Positions 1 through 6,049 of a stretch of DNA of 8,501 nt are shown piece after piece (the first letter of the stretch is position 1; every line of letters begins with the position of its first letter). Where the stretch lies: positions 1-8,501 of the forward strand of contig JAIPIO010000174.1 of the NCBI GenBank assembly GCA_021734595.1, in the 5' to 3' direction. The stretch is from Kiritimatiellales bacterium (GTDB lineage Bacteria; Verrucomicrobiota; Kiritimatiellia; Kiritimatiellales; Pontiellaceae). Under the pieces are notes generated by a model that saw nothing but the letters and a program-made list of their open reading frames with translations, was not told the origin of the DNA and ran no database searches. Position numbers and translations under genes: made by a program.

Positions 1-618
1 AGCATCCGGTCGACAAGCGGAGATGAAGGCGGCGACTTTGGCGATATCCTTGCGGCCCGGCTCCATTTCAACACCTGAACTGACGTCAACGCCCCACGGG
101 CGGACAAGCCTGATTGCCTCGGCGACGTTGCCGGGGTCGAGCCCCCCGGCGAGGAGCACCGGTTTTTCCAAGGTCTGGACCATTTCGCGCGCCTGGTTCC
201 AGTCGCAGGTTTTTCCGGTACCGCCGATGGTTTTCGGGTCGTAGGAATCGATCAGATAGCGGTCGGCGGGAAAGCCGGTTTCCAAGGGCTGGAACTCGTC
301 GGGATTAAGTGCCTGCCAGATTTCCAATGATTGGAAGTTTTCCCGGCCGATTTTCCAATCATTGGAAACGCGGTGGATTTGCAGGACGTCGAGGCGCGCG
401 GCTTCGGCAGCCAGTTTGAGTTCGTCTTCGGATGGATTCACGAATACCCCGACGCGGCGGATATCTGCGGGGGTTTCCCACCGACCCACTGTTTCGGGAG
501 CAATGAAGCGCTTCGACCCCGGCCATTGTATAAAACCGAGCGCGTCGGGCTTTAAAACAGAAATCTGCGCCAGATCCGAGCCGGAGCAGATTCCGCATAT
601 TTTAATAAACAGGCCCAT
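1..618 (-). CDS. trpF: Phosphoribosylanthranilate isomerase, 3' end cut by window edge
   Basis: Catalyses the Amadori rearrangement of N-(5-phosphoribosyl)anthranilate to CdRP in tryptophan biosynthesis; cytoplasmic TIM-barrel enzyme. The frame is open from the ATG at 618 to base 1 (206 codons; the family is usually 200-210, so only a few residues are missing). Family motifs in order: KICG with catalytic Cys8, GFI then S-K-R with Arg37, GVFVN (57-61), LDVLQIH with His82, LIDS with general acid Asp124, GGTGKT-C-DW (132-140), LAGGLDPGNV (156-165), GVDVSSGVE and PGRKD near the C-terminus. Oddities: the usual Gly-Asp-Glu after LQxH is replaced by R-V-S-N-D, and residues about 85-99 are encoded largely by two palindromic repeats. 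The start lies 9 bp after the azoR stop without a clear Shine-Dalgarno, so translational coupling is likely. Catalytic residues look intact, so I call it functional. Confidence 0.95.
   Translation of the reverse strand, partial: MGLFIKICGICSGSDLAQISVLKPDALGFIQWPGSKRFIAPETVGRWETPADIRRVGVFVNPSEDELKLAAEAARLDVLQIHRVSNDWKIGRENFQSLEIWQALNPDEFQPLETGFPADRYLIDSYDPKTIGGTGKTCDWNQAREMVQTLEKPVLLAGGLDPGNVAEAIRLVRPWGVDVSSGVEMEPGRKDIAKVAAFISACRPDA
322..336. repeat. 15-bp near-perfect palindrome inside trpF, copy 1
   Basis: The plus strand reads TTCCAATGATTGGAA: two 7-base arms, TTCCAAT and ATTGGAA, around one central base. It is translated in frame in trpF as F-Q-S-L-E. A second copy in the opposite orientation lies 16 bp away. 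It looks like a dispersed genomic palindrome that has entered a coding region; its genome-wide abundance cannot be judged from this window. Confidence 0.8.
353..367. repeat. 15-bp near-perfect palindrome inside trpF, copy 2
   Basis: The plus strand reads TTCCAATCATTGGAA, the exact reverse complement of the copy at 322-336, so the pair is also an inverted repeat. With flanking bases the symmetry extends to 352-368 (TTT...AAA). It is read in a different frame from the first copy and encodes S-N-D-W-K of trpF, directly after the active-site LQIH. No other copy was seen in the window. Confidence 0.8.
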
Positions 619-627
619 GGAGCATCT

Positions 628-1284
628 TTATTCGGCAGCCACCGCTTCCAGTTCGGCGATGTCTTCGGCGATCTCGGCGGCAGCTTCGAGGGCTATTTCC
701 TTGCGCTGCTCGTGGTCCATGTTGAAGAGCGGGTTCTGGCCGTCGGCCCAGACGATCTCAATGTCGCTGATTCCGATGAAGCCGAAGGCGGCGCGGACCT
801 GGCGGGTGAGCGCATCGCGTTCGTCCTCTTCCTTGTAGACGCCGCCGGACGCCACGAGCAATACGATGCTCCTGACCTTGTGCAACGGCTTGATGCCCTC
901 TTCGGGACTGATGTTGAAGGTGAGGCCGGGGCAGAGAACCTGGTCCATCCACGCCTTCATGATGGCGGGCACGGTGAAGTTCCACATCGGCATGGTGAGT
1001 ACCAGCACATCGGCACTGTTGAATTTATCGGCCTGCTGACTGGCATAGTTGATGGAAGCCTCTTCCGCTTTGGTCGGTTTGTGGTTTTCCTTTAAAATGG
1101 GATACCACGCGCGCTTGTAAAGGTCGTACGTGTAGTATGGCGGTTTTTCATCGTACAGGTCCACATTGACCAATTCCACGTTTGGCATCAGCTCGATGAT
1201 TTTGCCGAAAAAGGCGGCAGCAAGCTGTTTGGAGACGGACTCTTCCGTCGGCTTCGGGTTGGCACACACATGCAGAATATTCAT
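628..1284 (-). CDS. azoR: FMN-dependent NADH-azoreductase / NAD(P)H quinone reductase family protein
   Basis: Flavodoxin-like fold oxidoreductase of the AzoR (AcpD) type, expected to be a cytoplasmic homodimer binding FMN and passing NADH electrons to quinones or azo compounds in two-electron steps. Visible in the 218-residue product: strand 1 MNILHVCANP (1-10) followed by the phosphate-binding region T-E-E-S-V-S-K (13-19), the FMN-contacting PMWNFTVPAIMKAWMD (about 99-114), a CPGLTF segment matching the family's A-G-V-T-F stretch, and the late flavin loop V-A-S-G-G (about 144-148). It is somewhat longer than the usual 200 or so residues because of a K-P-T-K-A-E-E segment before the PMWNF region and an acidic Ala/Glu-rich C-terminal tail. 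An AAGGAG ribosome site 8 bp upstream fixes the ATG start. It precedes trpF by 9 bp. The fold and family are clear; the true substrate is not. Confidence 0.85.
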   Translation of the reverse strand: MNILHVCANPKPTEESVSKQLAAAFFGKIIELMPNVELVNVDLYDEKPPYYTYDLYKRAWYPILKENHKPTKAEEASINYASQQADKFNSADVLVLTMPMWNFTVPAIMKAWMDQVLCPGLTFNISPEEGIKPLHKVRSIVLLVASGGVYKEEDERDALTRQVRAAFGFIGISDIEIVWADGQNPLFNMDHEQRKEIALEAAAEIAEDIAELEAVAAE

Positions 1285-1292
1285 ATTAAAAG

Positions 1293-1298
1293 CTCCTT
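1293..1298 (-). promoter_or_regulatory. Ribosome binding site of azoR
   Basis: The minus strand reads AAGGAG, 8 bases before the ATG at 1284. It is one of the strongest Shine-Dalgarno sequences in the window and supports this start. Confidence 0.8.
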
Positions 1299-1339
1299 CT
1301 AATTATCACTTACTTATTTTCTGAAAAGGTAAAGAGGGG

Positions 1340-1369
1340 TTTATAGCGCAAAATGCAGAACCGATACAA
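1340..1369 (-). promoter_or_regulatory. Candidate sigma-70-type promoter for azoR-trpF
   Basis: On the minus strand a -35-like TTGTAT (1364-1369) and a -10-like TATAAA (1340-1345) are 18 bp apart. This would give a 5' leader of about 50 bases before azoR. It sits in the 134-bp gap after copy A. Pattern match by eye only; read-through from the array cannot be excluded, because no clear terminator follows copy A. Confidence 0.35.
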
Positions 1370-1418
1370 CTAAAACCCTGATTGGAGAACGTTCTTTATG
1401 TCGAAGGGGAACCGGAAG

Positions 1419-2828
1419 TCATTCCTCCAGGCCGGCATTGAGTGCAAGCAGGTTTTCCATGGTCTTGGCACCGTGCAGGAATTCGAAGCGCCCACGGAAG
1501 GCCTTGGTCACGCTGCGAAGCCGGCTAACATTCTCCGCCTCTTTTTCGTTGGCATGGGTCTGGTAGTCGCTGGCCACGAGGTAGACGAAATGGACGAGCG
1601 GGTTGCGCAGCTTTTTGGGCTTATAGTTGAATAGAGAAACTGCTTTGAGATGCTCCATGATCTCGTCTTCATTAAAATGCCACCGTTCATGCATTTGCGG
1701 CGGGTTTTTCGGCCATTCCCATCCGAGTTCCTTGGCATAACTATGCCAGTGATGGATAAACTTGGGAGGAAGCCCCTGCGCCGCACGCCGTTTATTTTCC
1801 TTTTCGAGCGCTTTTTTGGTCTTATCCCTTATCGCATCGCTCTGCCGCTTATGTTCCTTTAGGCGTTCCTCGTTCCAACCCTGGGATGCCAGCCACTCTT
1901 TCTGGTCGTCATAATCAATGTTGAACATGGTTTCACGCTTCTCCTTGGGAATGACGTGCTGCCCCCACTCCGAGGATAGAATAAATATGTTGTCGGGCGT
2001 CTGTTCCATGGCAGCCTGCACGGCACCCGCCCACTCCATGGCATCCGGGCCAACCAGGGAATCATATTCAAAGCGCGGCTGATAGTTGGCGAGCTTCTTC
2101 ACTTCGCCGACACTGCGCGGATTCTTATTGATCGGATCAAACCATTTTTTAAGTGCATCGCGGTTGGCCTCCGTCGCCGGGACCATTTGCTGCTGAAACA
2201 TATAAACGGATGATGTATTCCCCTTGTTGTCGTAAACCATCACGTTGAACAGCGTGGCGGCTTTCATACCATCGACCATCTCGCGGATTTTGTCTTTCAC
2301 ATACTGGTAGGTGTAATATCCGCCCTTTTTATCGAGCAACATGTCTTTGGAGGCATCGACAATGAAGAGCAGTTTTTCGCCTTTGGATTTGATACCGAAA
2401 AAATTGACTCCGGAAATGCCAAAACCCAGACTGCCGGCCCCGCCGAGGCCGCTCAGATCGCGCCGGCCGGCCCCGCCGTCGTAATCGTCGCCGAATCCAT
2501 TCAGACCGAGACCCATGCTGCTCATGTTCGGCAACTCAAAAGAGGTTTTGGCGGCGGCGGACATGCGGGTCTTGACCTGCGGGCGGCGGCTCTTTTTCTG
2601 CATGTTCTTCACCTTGACCGGCATCTGGAGCTGGCGGCGCTCCAGCTTCGGTCGGTCAATGTTTTCGCCCGCGAATTCCGCTGCTTCCTTGTTGATCCAG
2701 CGCACTGCCACAATCGAACCGGCCAGCACGATGAAGAGGACGTGAATCGCAACACTGATCGAGGCGGCTTCCGCCTGCATCACGTGCATTTTATGCTTCA
2801 ATGTGTTTTTGCCGTTTATATCAGCCAT
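1419..2828 (-). CDS. Membrane-anchored vWA-like protein, array copy A
   Basis: Hypothetical inner-membrane protein of 469 residues. Residues 1-20 are a basic cytoplasmic tail, about 22-43 one transmembrane helix (SISVAIHVLF onward) expected N-in/C-out, 44-89 a basic juxtamembrane segment, and 100-140 a Gly-rich linker. A vWA-like fold covers about 152-288 and 389-452. Strand 1 ends D158-A-S-K-D162 where a metal site has D-x-S-x-S, and strand 4 ends S-S-E-W (285-288) where active vWA proteins have T-D-G. Residues about 291-388 are a charged helical insertion with E-N-K-R-R and GLPPKF. A TTG at 2849 could add seven residues, but the ATG at 2828 has AAGG 8 bp upstream and gives the same N-terminal spacing as the other copies. 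It is the last array gene, 134 bp before azoR. The fold call is by motif and strand pattern, not by a profile search; no biochemical function can be assigned. Confidence 0.88.
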   Translation of the reverse strand: MADINGKNTLKHKMHVMQAEAASISVAIHVLFIVLAGSIVAVRWINKEAAEFAGENIDRPKLERRQLQMPVKVKNMQKKSRRPQVKTRMSAAAKTSFELPNMSSMGLGLNGFGDDYDGGAGRRDLSGLGGAGSLGFGISGVNFFGIKSKGEKLLFIVDASKDMLLDKKGGYYTYQYVKDKIREMVDGMKAATLFNVMVYDNKGNTSSVYMFQQQMVPATEANRDALKKWFDPINKNPRSVGEVKKLANYQPRFEYDSLVGPDAMEWAGAVQAAMEQTPDNIFILSSEWGQHVIPKEKRETMFNIDYDDQKEWLASQGWNEERLKEHKRQSDAIRDKTKKALEKENKRRAAQGLPPKFIHHWHSYAKELGWEWPKNPPQMHERWHFNEDEIMEHLKAVSLFNYKPKKLRNPLVHFVYLVASDYQTHANEKEAENVSRLRSVTKAFRGRFEFLHGAKTMENLLALNAGLEE

Positions 2829-2836
2829 TCCGTCCG

Positions 2837-2840
2837 CCTT
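2837..2840 (-). promoter_or_regulatory. Ribosome binding site deciding the start of copy A
   Basis: The minus strand reads AAGG, 8 bases before the ATG at 2828. It lies inside the longer frame that would begin at TTG 2849, so it argues for the ATG start. Confidence 0.55.
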
Positions 2841-2866
2841 AATAATCAATCAGAGACAAGGGGGTA

Positions 2867-2895
2867 TGTATATATCAAGGTTAACCATTGGGCAA
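2867..2895 (-). promoter_or_regulatory. Candidate promoter for array copy A
   Basis: On the minus strand TTGCCC (2890-2895) is 17 bp upstream of TATACA (2867-2872), each matching four of six sigma-70 consensus positions. It lies in the gap between copies B and A, about 40 bp before the ATG. Confidence 0.4.
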
Positions 2896-2962
2896 ACAGA
2901 AAAAACAGCTGCACAAATGAGTGATTTATTGGTATTCTGTCTTGGCTAAGTACTTACGGAAC

Positions 2963-4396
2963 CTACTCCAGCAGTGCGGGATTGTATTTCAGCAGGTTTT
3001 TCATGGTTTTTGAACCGCGCAGATATTCAAAGCGCCCCCGGTAGTCCCGGGTCATTACCCGTAGATACTTAACACGCTCTATTTCGCCGCCGCCGCCGGT
3101 AGTACCCGCCTTGTAGTCGCTCGGAATGAGGTAAACAAAGTGTATCTGCGGGCGCGGCATTTTTTTTGGGATATAGTTGTAGGTATAGGCCGCCTTGATG
3201 TGATCGGTGACGTTATCGAAGGTGTAGGGCCGGCGGGCTTTCTGGCGGGCCGGCGAGGAAGGGGGGGCTTCAGGAATCTGCATTCCCAGCTCGCGGGCAT
3301 ATTCATGCATGTGCCTGACAAATTTCGGAGGGAGGCCTTTTGCCTTGCGCGCCTCGTTTTCCTTTCCGAGCATCTTTTTTGCCCGGTCCATAACGGCCTT
3401 GTAGTCTGCATCACGCTGCTTGATACGTTCATCAGTCCACCCATGGGATATGAGCCACTTGTGCTCATTTTCCCTCGAGTCGCCATACAACTTAAGCCTG
3501 CGCTTGTCGCTCAGTTCATGGCTACCCCAGCCGGATCCCAGAATAAAGATGGTGTCGGCCCCCTGCTCCATCGCCGCCTGAACCGGTGTCAGCCACCATT
3601 TTGTGTCGGTGCCGATGAAAGAGTCGTACTCCGTCCTGGGGGTATAGTTTTTCTCTTTTCTGGTGTGTCCCGTGCTTTTCGGGTCGTTGTTGATGGGGAC
3701 AAACCATTTGTTGAGTTCGTCGCGGTTGGCGTCGGTTGCCGCAATCAGTTTCTGGCTGAACATCTTTACGAAGTGGCGGTTCCTGTCGGAATCATAGAGC
3801 ATCACGTTGAAGAGAGTGGCAGCCTTCATCCCGTCCACCATTTCGTGCAGCCGTTTTTTCACATACTTGTAGGTGGTGAAGCCGCCCTTTTTGTCCTCCA
3901 GCATCCGCTTGGAGTCTTCCACAATAAAAACCAGCTTTTCGCCGCTGGATTTAATGCCGAAAAAGTTTACGCCGGAAATACCGAAACCGAGGTTGCCGGC
4001 CGCGCCGAGGCCGCTCAAATCGCGCGTCCCTGTGGATGTATCGTAATCTTCGTTGAAGCTAACGGAGTCATCCAATCCCCTGGCCTTCATCATATCCGGC
4101 ACCCGGAATGCTGTTTTTGCGGCGGTGGACATGCGGGTCTTGACCTGCGGGCGGCGGCTCTTTTTCTGCATGTTCTTAACCTTGACCGGCATCTGGAGTT
4201 GACGGCGCTCCAGCTTTGGACGATCGACGTGATCCCCTGCGAACTCCGCCGCCTCCTTGTTGATCCAGCGCACCGCCACGATCGAACCGGCCAAGAGGAT
4301 GAAGAGGAGGTGAATGGCAATACTGATCGACGCGGCTTCCGCCTGCATCACATGCATCCTGTGTTTCAAGGTTGTCTTTTTCGGGTTTCGAGCCAT
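2963..4396 (-). CDS. Membrane-anchored vWA-like protein, array copy B (most divergent)
   Basis: 477-residue paralogue with the same layout: transmembrane helix about 22-43 (SISIAIHLLF onward), basic segment 44-89, linker 100-140, vWA-like fold about 153-290 and 394-460, insertion about 292-393. It is the most divergent complete copy. The usual first metal-site motif has become E160-D-S-K-R164, losing both the leading Asp and the last Ser. The insertion is longer and has S-P-A-R-Q-K-A-R-R-P before the next strand, and a G-T-T-G-G-G-G loop (431-437) replaces the K-V-N-S-G loop of copies C and D. Even its membrane-proximal segment has D-H-V where the others have E-N-I. The ATG at 4396 has AGGA 8 bp upstream; the stop is TAG. 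It sits 134 bp upstream of copy A. Probably a non-catalytic interaction protein; function unknown. Confidence 0.88.
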   Translation of the reverse strand: MARNPKKTTLKHRMHVMQAEAASISIAIHLLFILLAGSIVAVRWINKEAAEFAGDHVDRPKLERRQLQMPVKVKNMQKKSRRPQVKTRMSTAAKTAFRVPDMMKARGLDDSVSFNEDYDTSTGTRDLSGLGAAGNLGFGISGVNFFGIKSSGEKLVFIVEDSKRMLEDKKGGFTTYKYVKKRLHEMVDGMKAATLFNVMLYDSDRNRHFVKMFSQKLIAATDANRDELNKWFVPINNDPKSTGHTRKEKNYTPRTEYDSFIGTDTKWWLTPVQAAMEQGADTIFILGSGWGSHELSDKRRLKLYGDSRENEHKWLISHGWTDERIKQRDADYKAVMDRAKKMLGKENEARKAKGLPPKFVRHMHEYARELGMQIPEAPPSSPARQKARRPYTFDNVTDHIKAAYTYNYIPKKMPRPQIHFVYLIPSDYKAGTTGGGGEIERVKYLRVMTRDYRGRFEYLRGSKTMKNLLKYNPALLE

Positions 4397-4404
4397 TCAG
4401 TTTA

Positions 4405-4408
4405 TCCT
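4405..4408 (-). promoter_or_regulatory. Ribosome binding site of copy B
   Basis: The minus strand reads AGGA, 8 bases upstream of the ATG at 4396. A modest site, but it supports that start. Confidence 0.5.
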
Positions 4409-4430
4409 GACGAAATCAAGAACATATGAG

Positions 4431-4457
4431 TTTATATGTCGTCATACCTGGTCGCAA
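4431..4457 (-). promoter_or_regulatory. Candidate promoter for array copy B
   Basis: On the minus strand TTGCGA (4452-4457) and TATAAA (4431-4436) are 15 bp apart, shorter than ideal. It is placed like the candidate promoters of the neighbouring copies, about 35 bp before the start codon. Confidence 0.3.
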
Positions 4458-4527
4458 ACATAAAAATCAAATGCTGGGACGGCAGGAAGATCCGAGAGAA
4501 TGTTCCAAGGCGGAAGAACCGGGACGT

Positions 4528-4560
4528 CTAAATCCGTTATTCAATAAGCAACGGATTTAG
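4528..4560 (-). other. Perfect 11-bp inverted repeat across the stop codon of copy C
   Basis: Arms CTAAATCCGTT (4528-4538) and AACGGATTTAG (4550-4560) flank an 11-base loop and straddle the TAA stop of copy C (4537-4539). In RNA this could fold into a hairpin. No T-run follows on the minus strand, so it does not look like a standard intrinsic terminator; an mRNA-stabilising 3' hairpin or chance are the alternatives. Confidence 0.5.
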
Positions 4561-5946
4561 TTTGAGCAGGTTTTCCATGCTTTTGGCGCCGCGCAGATAT
4601 TCAAAGCGCCCTTTGAAGGTGGCAGTCATCTTCTTGATGTTTTGCACCCGTTCAACATCATCTTCCGTTCCGGAGTTGACCTTGTAGTTGCTGGGAACCA
4701 GAAAGACAAAGTGGACTTTAGGCGGCGACAGTTTCTTCGGAAGGTAATTAAACTGAACCACCGCCTTAACATGATCCATTATCTCATCGTAGTTGTAACG
4801 CTGCCGCGGCCTCGGGGCCCGCTGGGGAATCTCCCAATCCATCTCGATCATATAACGGTGCCAGTTATGAATGAATTTTTTTGGAATCCCCTTCTCCGCA
4901 CGGGCCTTGTTCTCCTGCTCCAGCATCTTCTTGGCTTTATCCACCATGGCCATGTAGTTCGCTTCCGCCTCTTCGGCCTGCGTTGTGCTCCAACCTTCGG
5001 ATTTCAGCCACTGCTCCCGGGTCTTGCCGGGATGGAACATCTCCTGCTGCCGTTCGTATGAAATATGCTGCAGGTTCCAGCCAGACCCCAAAATGAAGAT
5101 ATTATCCGGGGTCTGCTCCATGGCGGCCGTGGCGCCCAGCGTCCAGTCGCGCGGCTCCTTGGCATAGACCGAGTCGTACTGACGGTTCGGTTTGTAATTT
5201 GCCTGCTTTTTGAGCGCGCCCACACTGGCGGGGGTCTTGTTGATCGGGTCAAACCAGGCCTTGAGCGCATCCCGGTTGGCTTCCGTGGCGGGCACCATCT
5301 GCGGTTTGAACATATGCACCCAGCCATCTTTGTTCAGCCCATCGAAAACCATCACATTGAACAGCGTGGCGGCCTTCATGCCGGACACCATTTCGAAGAG
5401 CCGGTCCTTGACATACTGGTAGGTGTAGAAAGCGCCCTTCTCGTCCAGCAACATGTCCTTGGAGGCATCGATCACAAACATCAGCTTTTCACCGCTGGAT
5501 TTGACACCGAAAAAGTTGACGCCGGAAACACCGAAACCGAGACTGCCGGCAGCGCCCAAGCCGCTCAGATCGCGCCGCCCGGCGCCTGCGCTACCGTAAT
5601 CGTCCCCAAAGCCGGCGCTGTCCAGCCCCTTGCCTTTTGTCATATCGGGGAGCTGAAAAGCGGTTTGGGAAGCGGTAGCCATACGGGTCTTGACCTGCGG
5701 ACGGCGGCTCTTCTTCTGCATGTTCTTTACTTTAACCGGCATCTGGAGCTGGCGGCGTTCGAGTTTCGGGCGGTCGATGTTCTCTCCCGCGAACTCCGCC
5801 GCCTCCTTGTTGATCCAGCGTACTGCCACGATCGAACCAGCCAGCAGAATAAACGCCACATGAATGGCCACACTGATCGATGCGGCTTCCGCCTGCATGA
5901 CATGCATTCTGTGCTTAAGTGTTTTTGGCTGATTCTTGTCCGTCAC
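4537..5946 (-). CDS. Membrane-anchored vWA-like protein, array copy C
   Basis: 469-residue paralogue. Transmembrane helix about 22-43 with Ser25 and His29; basic segment 44-89; Gly-rich linker 102-140 with GFGDDYGSAGAG; S-G-V-N-F-F-G-V-K (141-149) leading into vWA strand 1 L-M-F-V-I-D and D160-A-S-K-D164. Strands continue with LFNVMVFD (195-202) and N-I-F-I-L-G-S-G-W (282-290). The insertion at about 292-385 holds E-Q-W-L-K-S-E-G-W and K-A-K-K-M-L-E-Q-E-N, and the final strand is K-V-H-F-V-F-L-V-P (410-418). The start is GTG at 5946: it aligns with the ATG of copy D and has AGGAGG 12 bp upstream, while no ATG lies nearby before Met14. Closest to copy D, with most differences in the insertion. 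Function unknown; the missing metal-site residues make divalent-ion-dependent binding of the classic MIDAS type doubtful. Confidence 0.9.
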   Translation of the reverse strand: MTDKNQPKTLKHRMHVMQAEAASISVAIHVAFILLAGSIVAVRWINKEAAEFAGENIDRPKLERRQLQMPVKVKNMQKKSRRPQVKTRMATASQTAFQLPDMTKGKGLDSAGFGDDYGSAGAGRRDLSGLGAAGSLGFGVSGVNFFGVKSSGEKLMFVIDASKDMLLDEKGAFYTYQYVKDRLFEMVSGMKAATLFNVMVFDGLNKDGWVHMFKPQMVPATEANRDALKAWFDPINKTPASVGALKKQANYKPNRQYDSVYAKEPRDWTLGATAAMEQTPDNIFILGSGWNLQHISYERQQEMFHPGKTREQWLKSEGWSTTQAEEAEANYMAMVDKAKKMLEQENKARAEKGIPKKFIHNWHRYMIEMDWEIPQRAPRPRQRYNYDEIMDHVKAVVQFNYLPKKLSPPKVHFVFLVPSNYKVNSGTEDDVERVQNIKKMTATFKGRFEYLRGAKSMENLLKLNPLLIE

Positions 5947-5958
5947 CTTGTCGATAAT

Positions 5959-5964
5959 CCTCCT
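5959..5964 (-). promoter_or_regulatory. Ribosome binding site of copy C with long spacing
   Basis: The minus strand has a full AGGAGG, but 12 bases from the GTG start, longer than the usual 5-9. A strong site combined with long spacing and a GTG start may tune expression down relative to the other copies. Confidence 0.6.
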
Positions 5965-5979
5965 ATAATCAGCAGAAAG

Positions 5980-6007
5980 TATATAGCAACCCTTATGCCG
6001 GTAGCAA
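5980..6007 (-). promoter_or_regulatory. Candidate extended -10 promoter for array copy C
   Basis: On the minus strand TTGCTA (6002-6007) is 16 bp upstream of TATATA (5980-5985). The -10 is preceded by TGC, giving an extended -10 (TGnTATA). Of the promoter candidates here it looks the strongest. Confidence 0.45.
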
Positions 6008-6049
6008 TTGTAAAAACAGAACTGTTTATGCAGCTACGTGAAACATGGG

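Noticed and set aside
1386..1395. 10-bp palindrome AGAACGTTCT after copy A as terminator or operator
   Set aside because: No loop and no T-run follow, and a palindrome this short is expected by chance in a window of this size.
2947..2956. 10-bp palindrome TAAGTACTTA in the B-A gap
   Set aside because: Not repeated in the other gaps and short enough to be chance; no regulator in the window to pair it with.
3140..4429. 429-codon plus-strand open frame opposite copy B
   Set aside because: It lies wholly antisense to a gene with strong paralogue support, and its translation mirrors that gene's codon pattern. A similar antisense frame occurs opposite copy C, as expected from shared codon bias rather than from a real gene.
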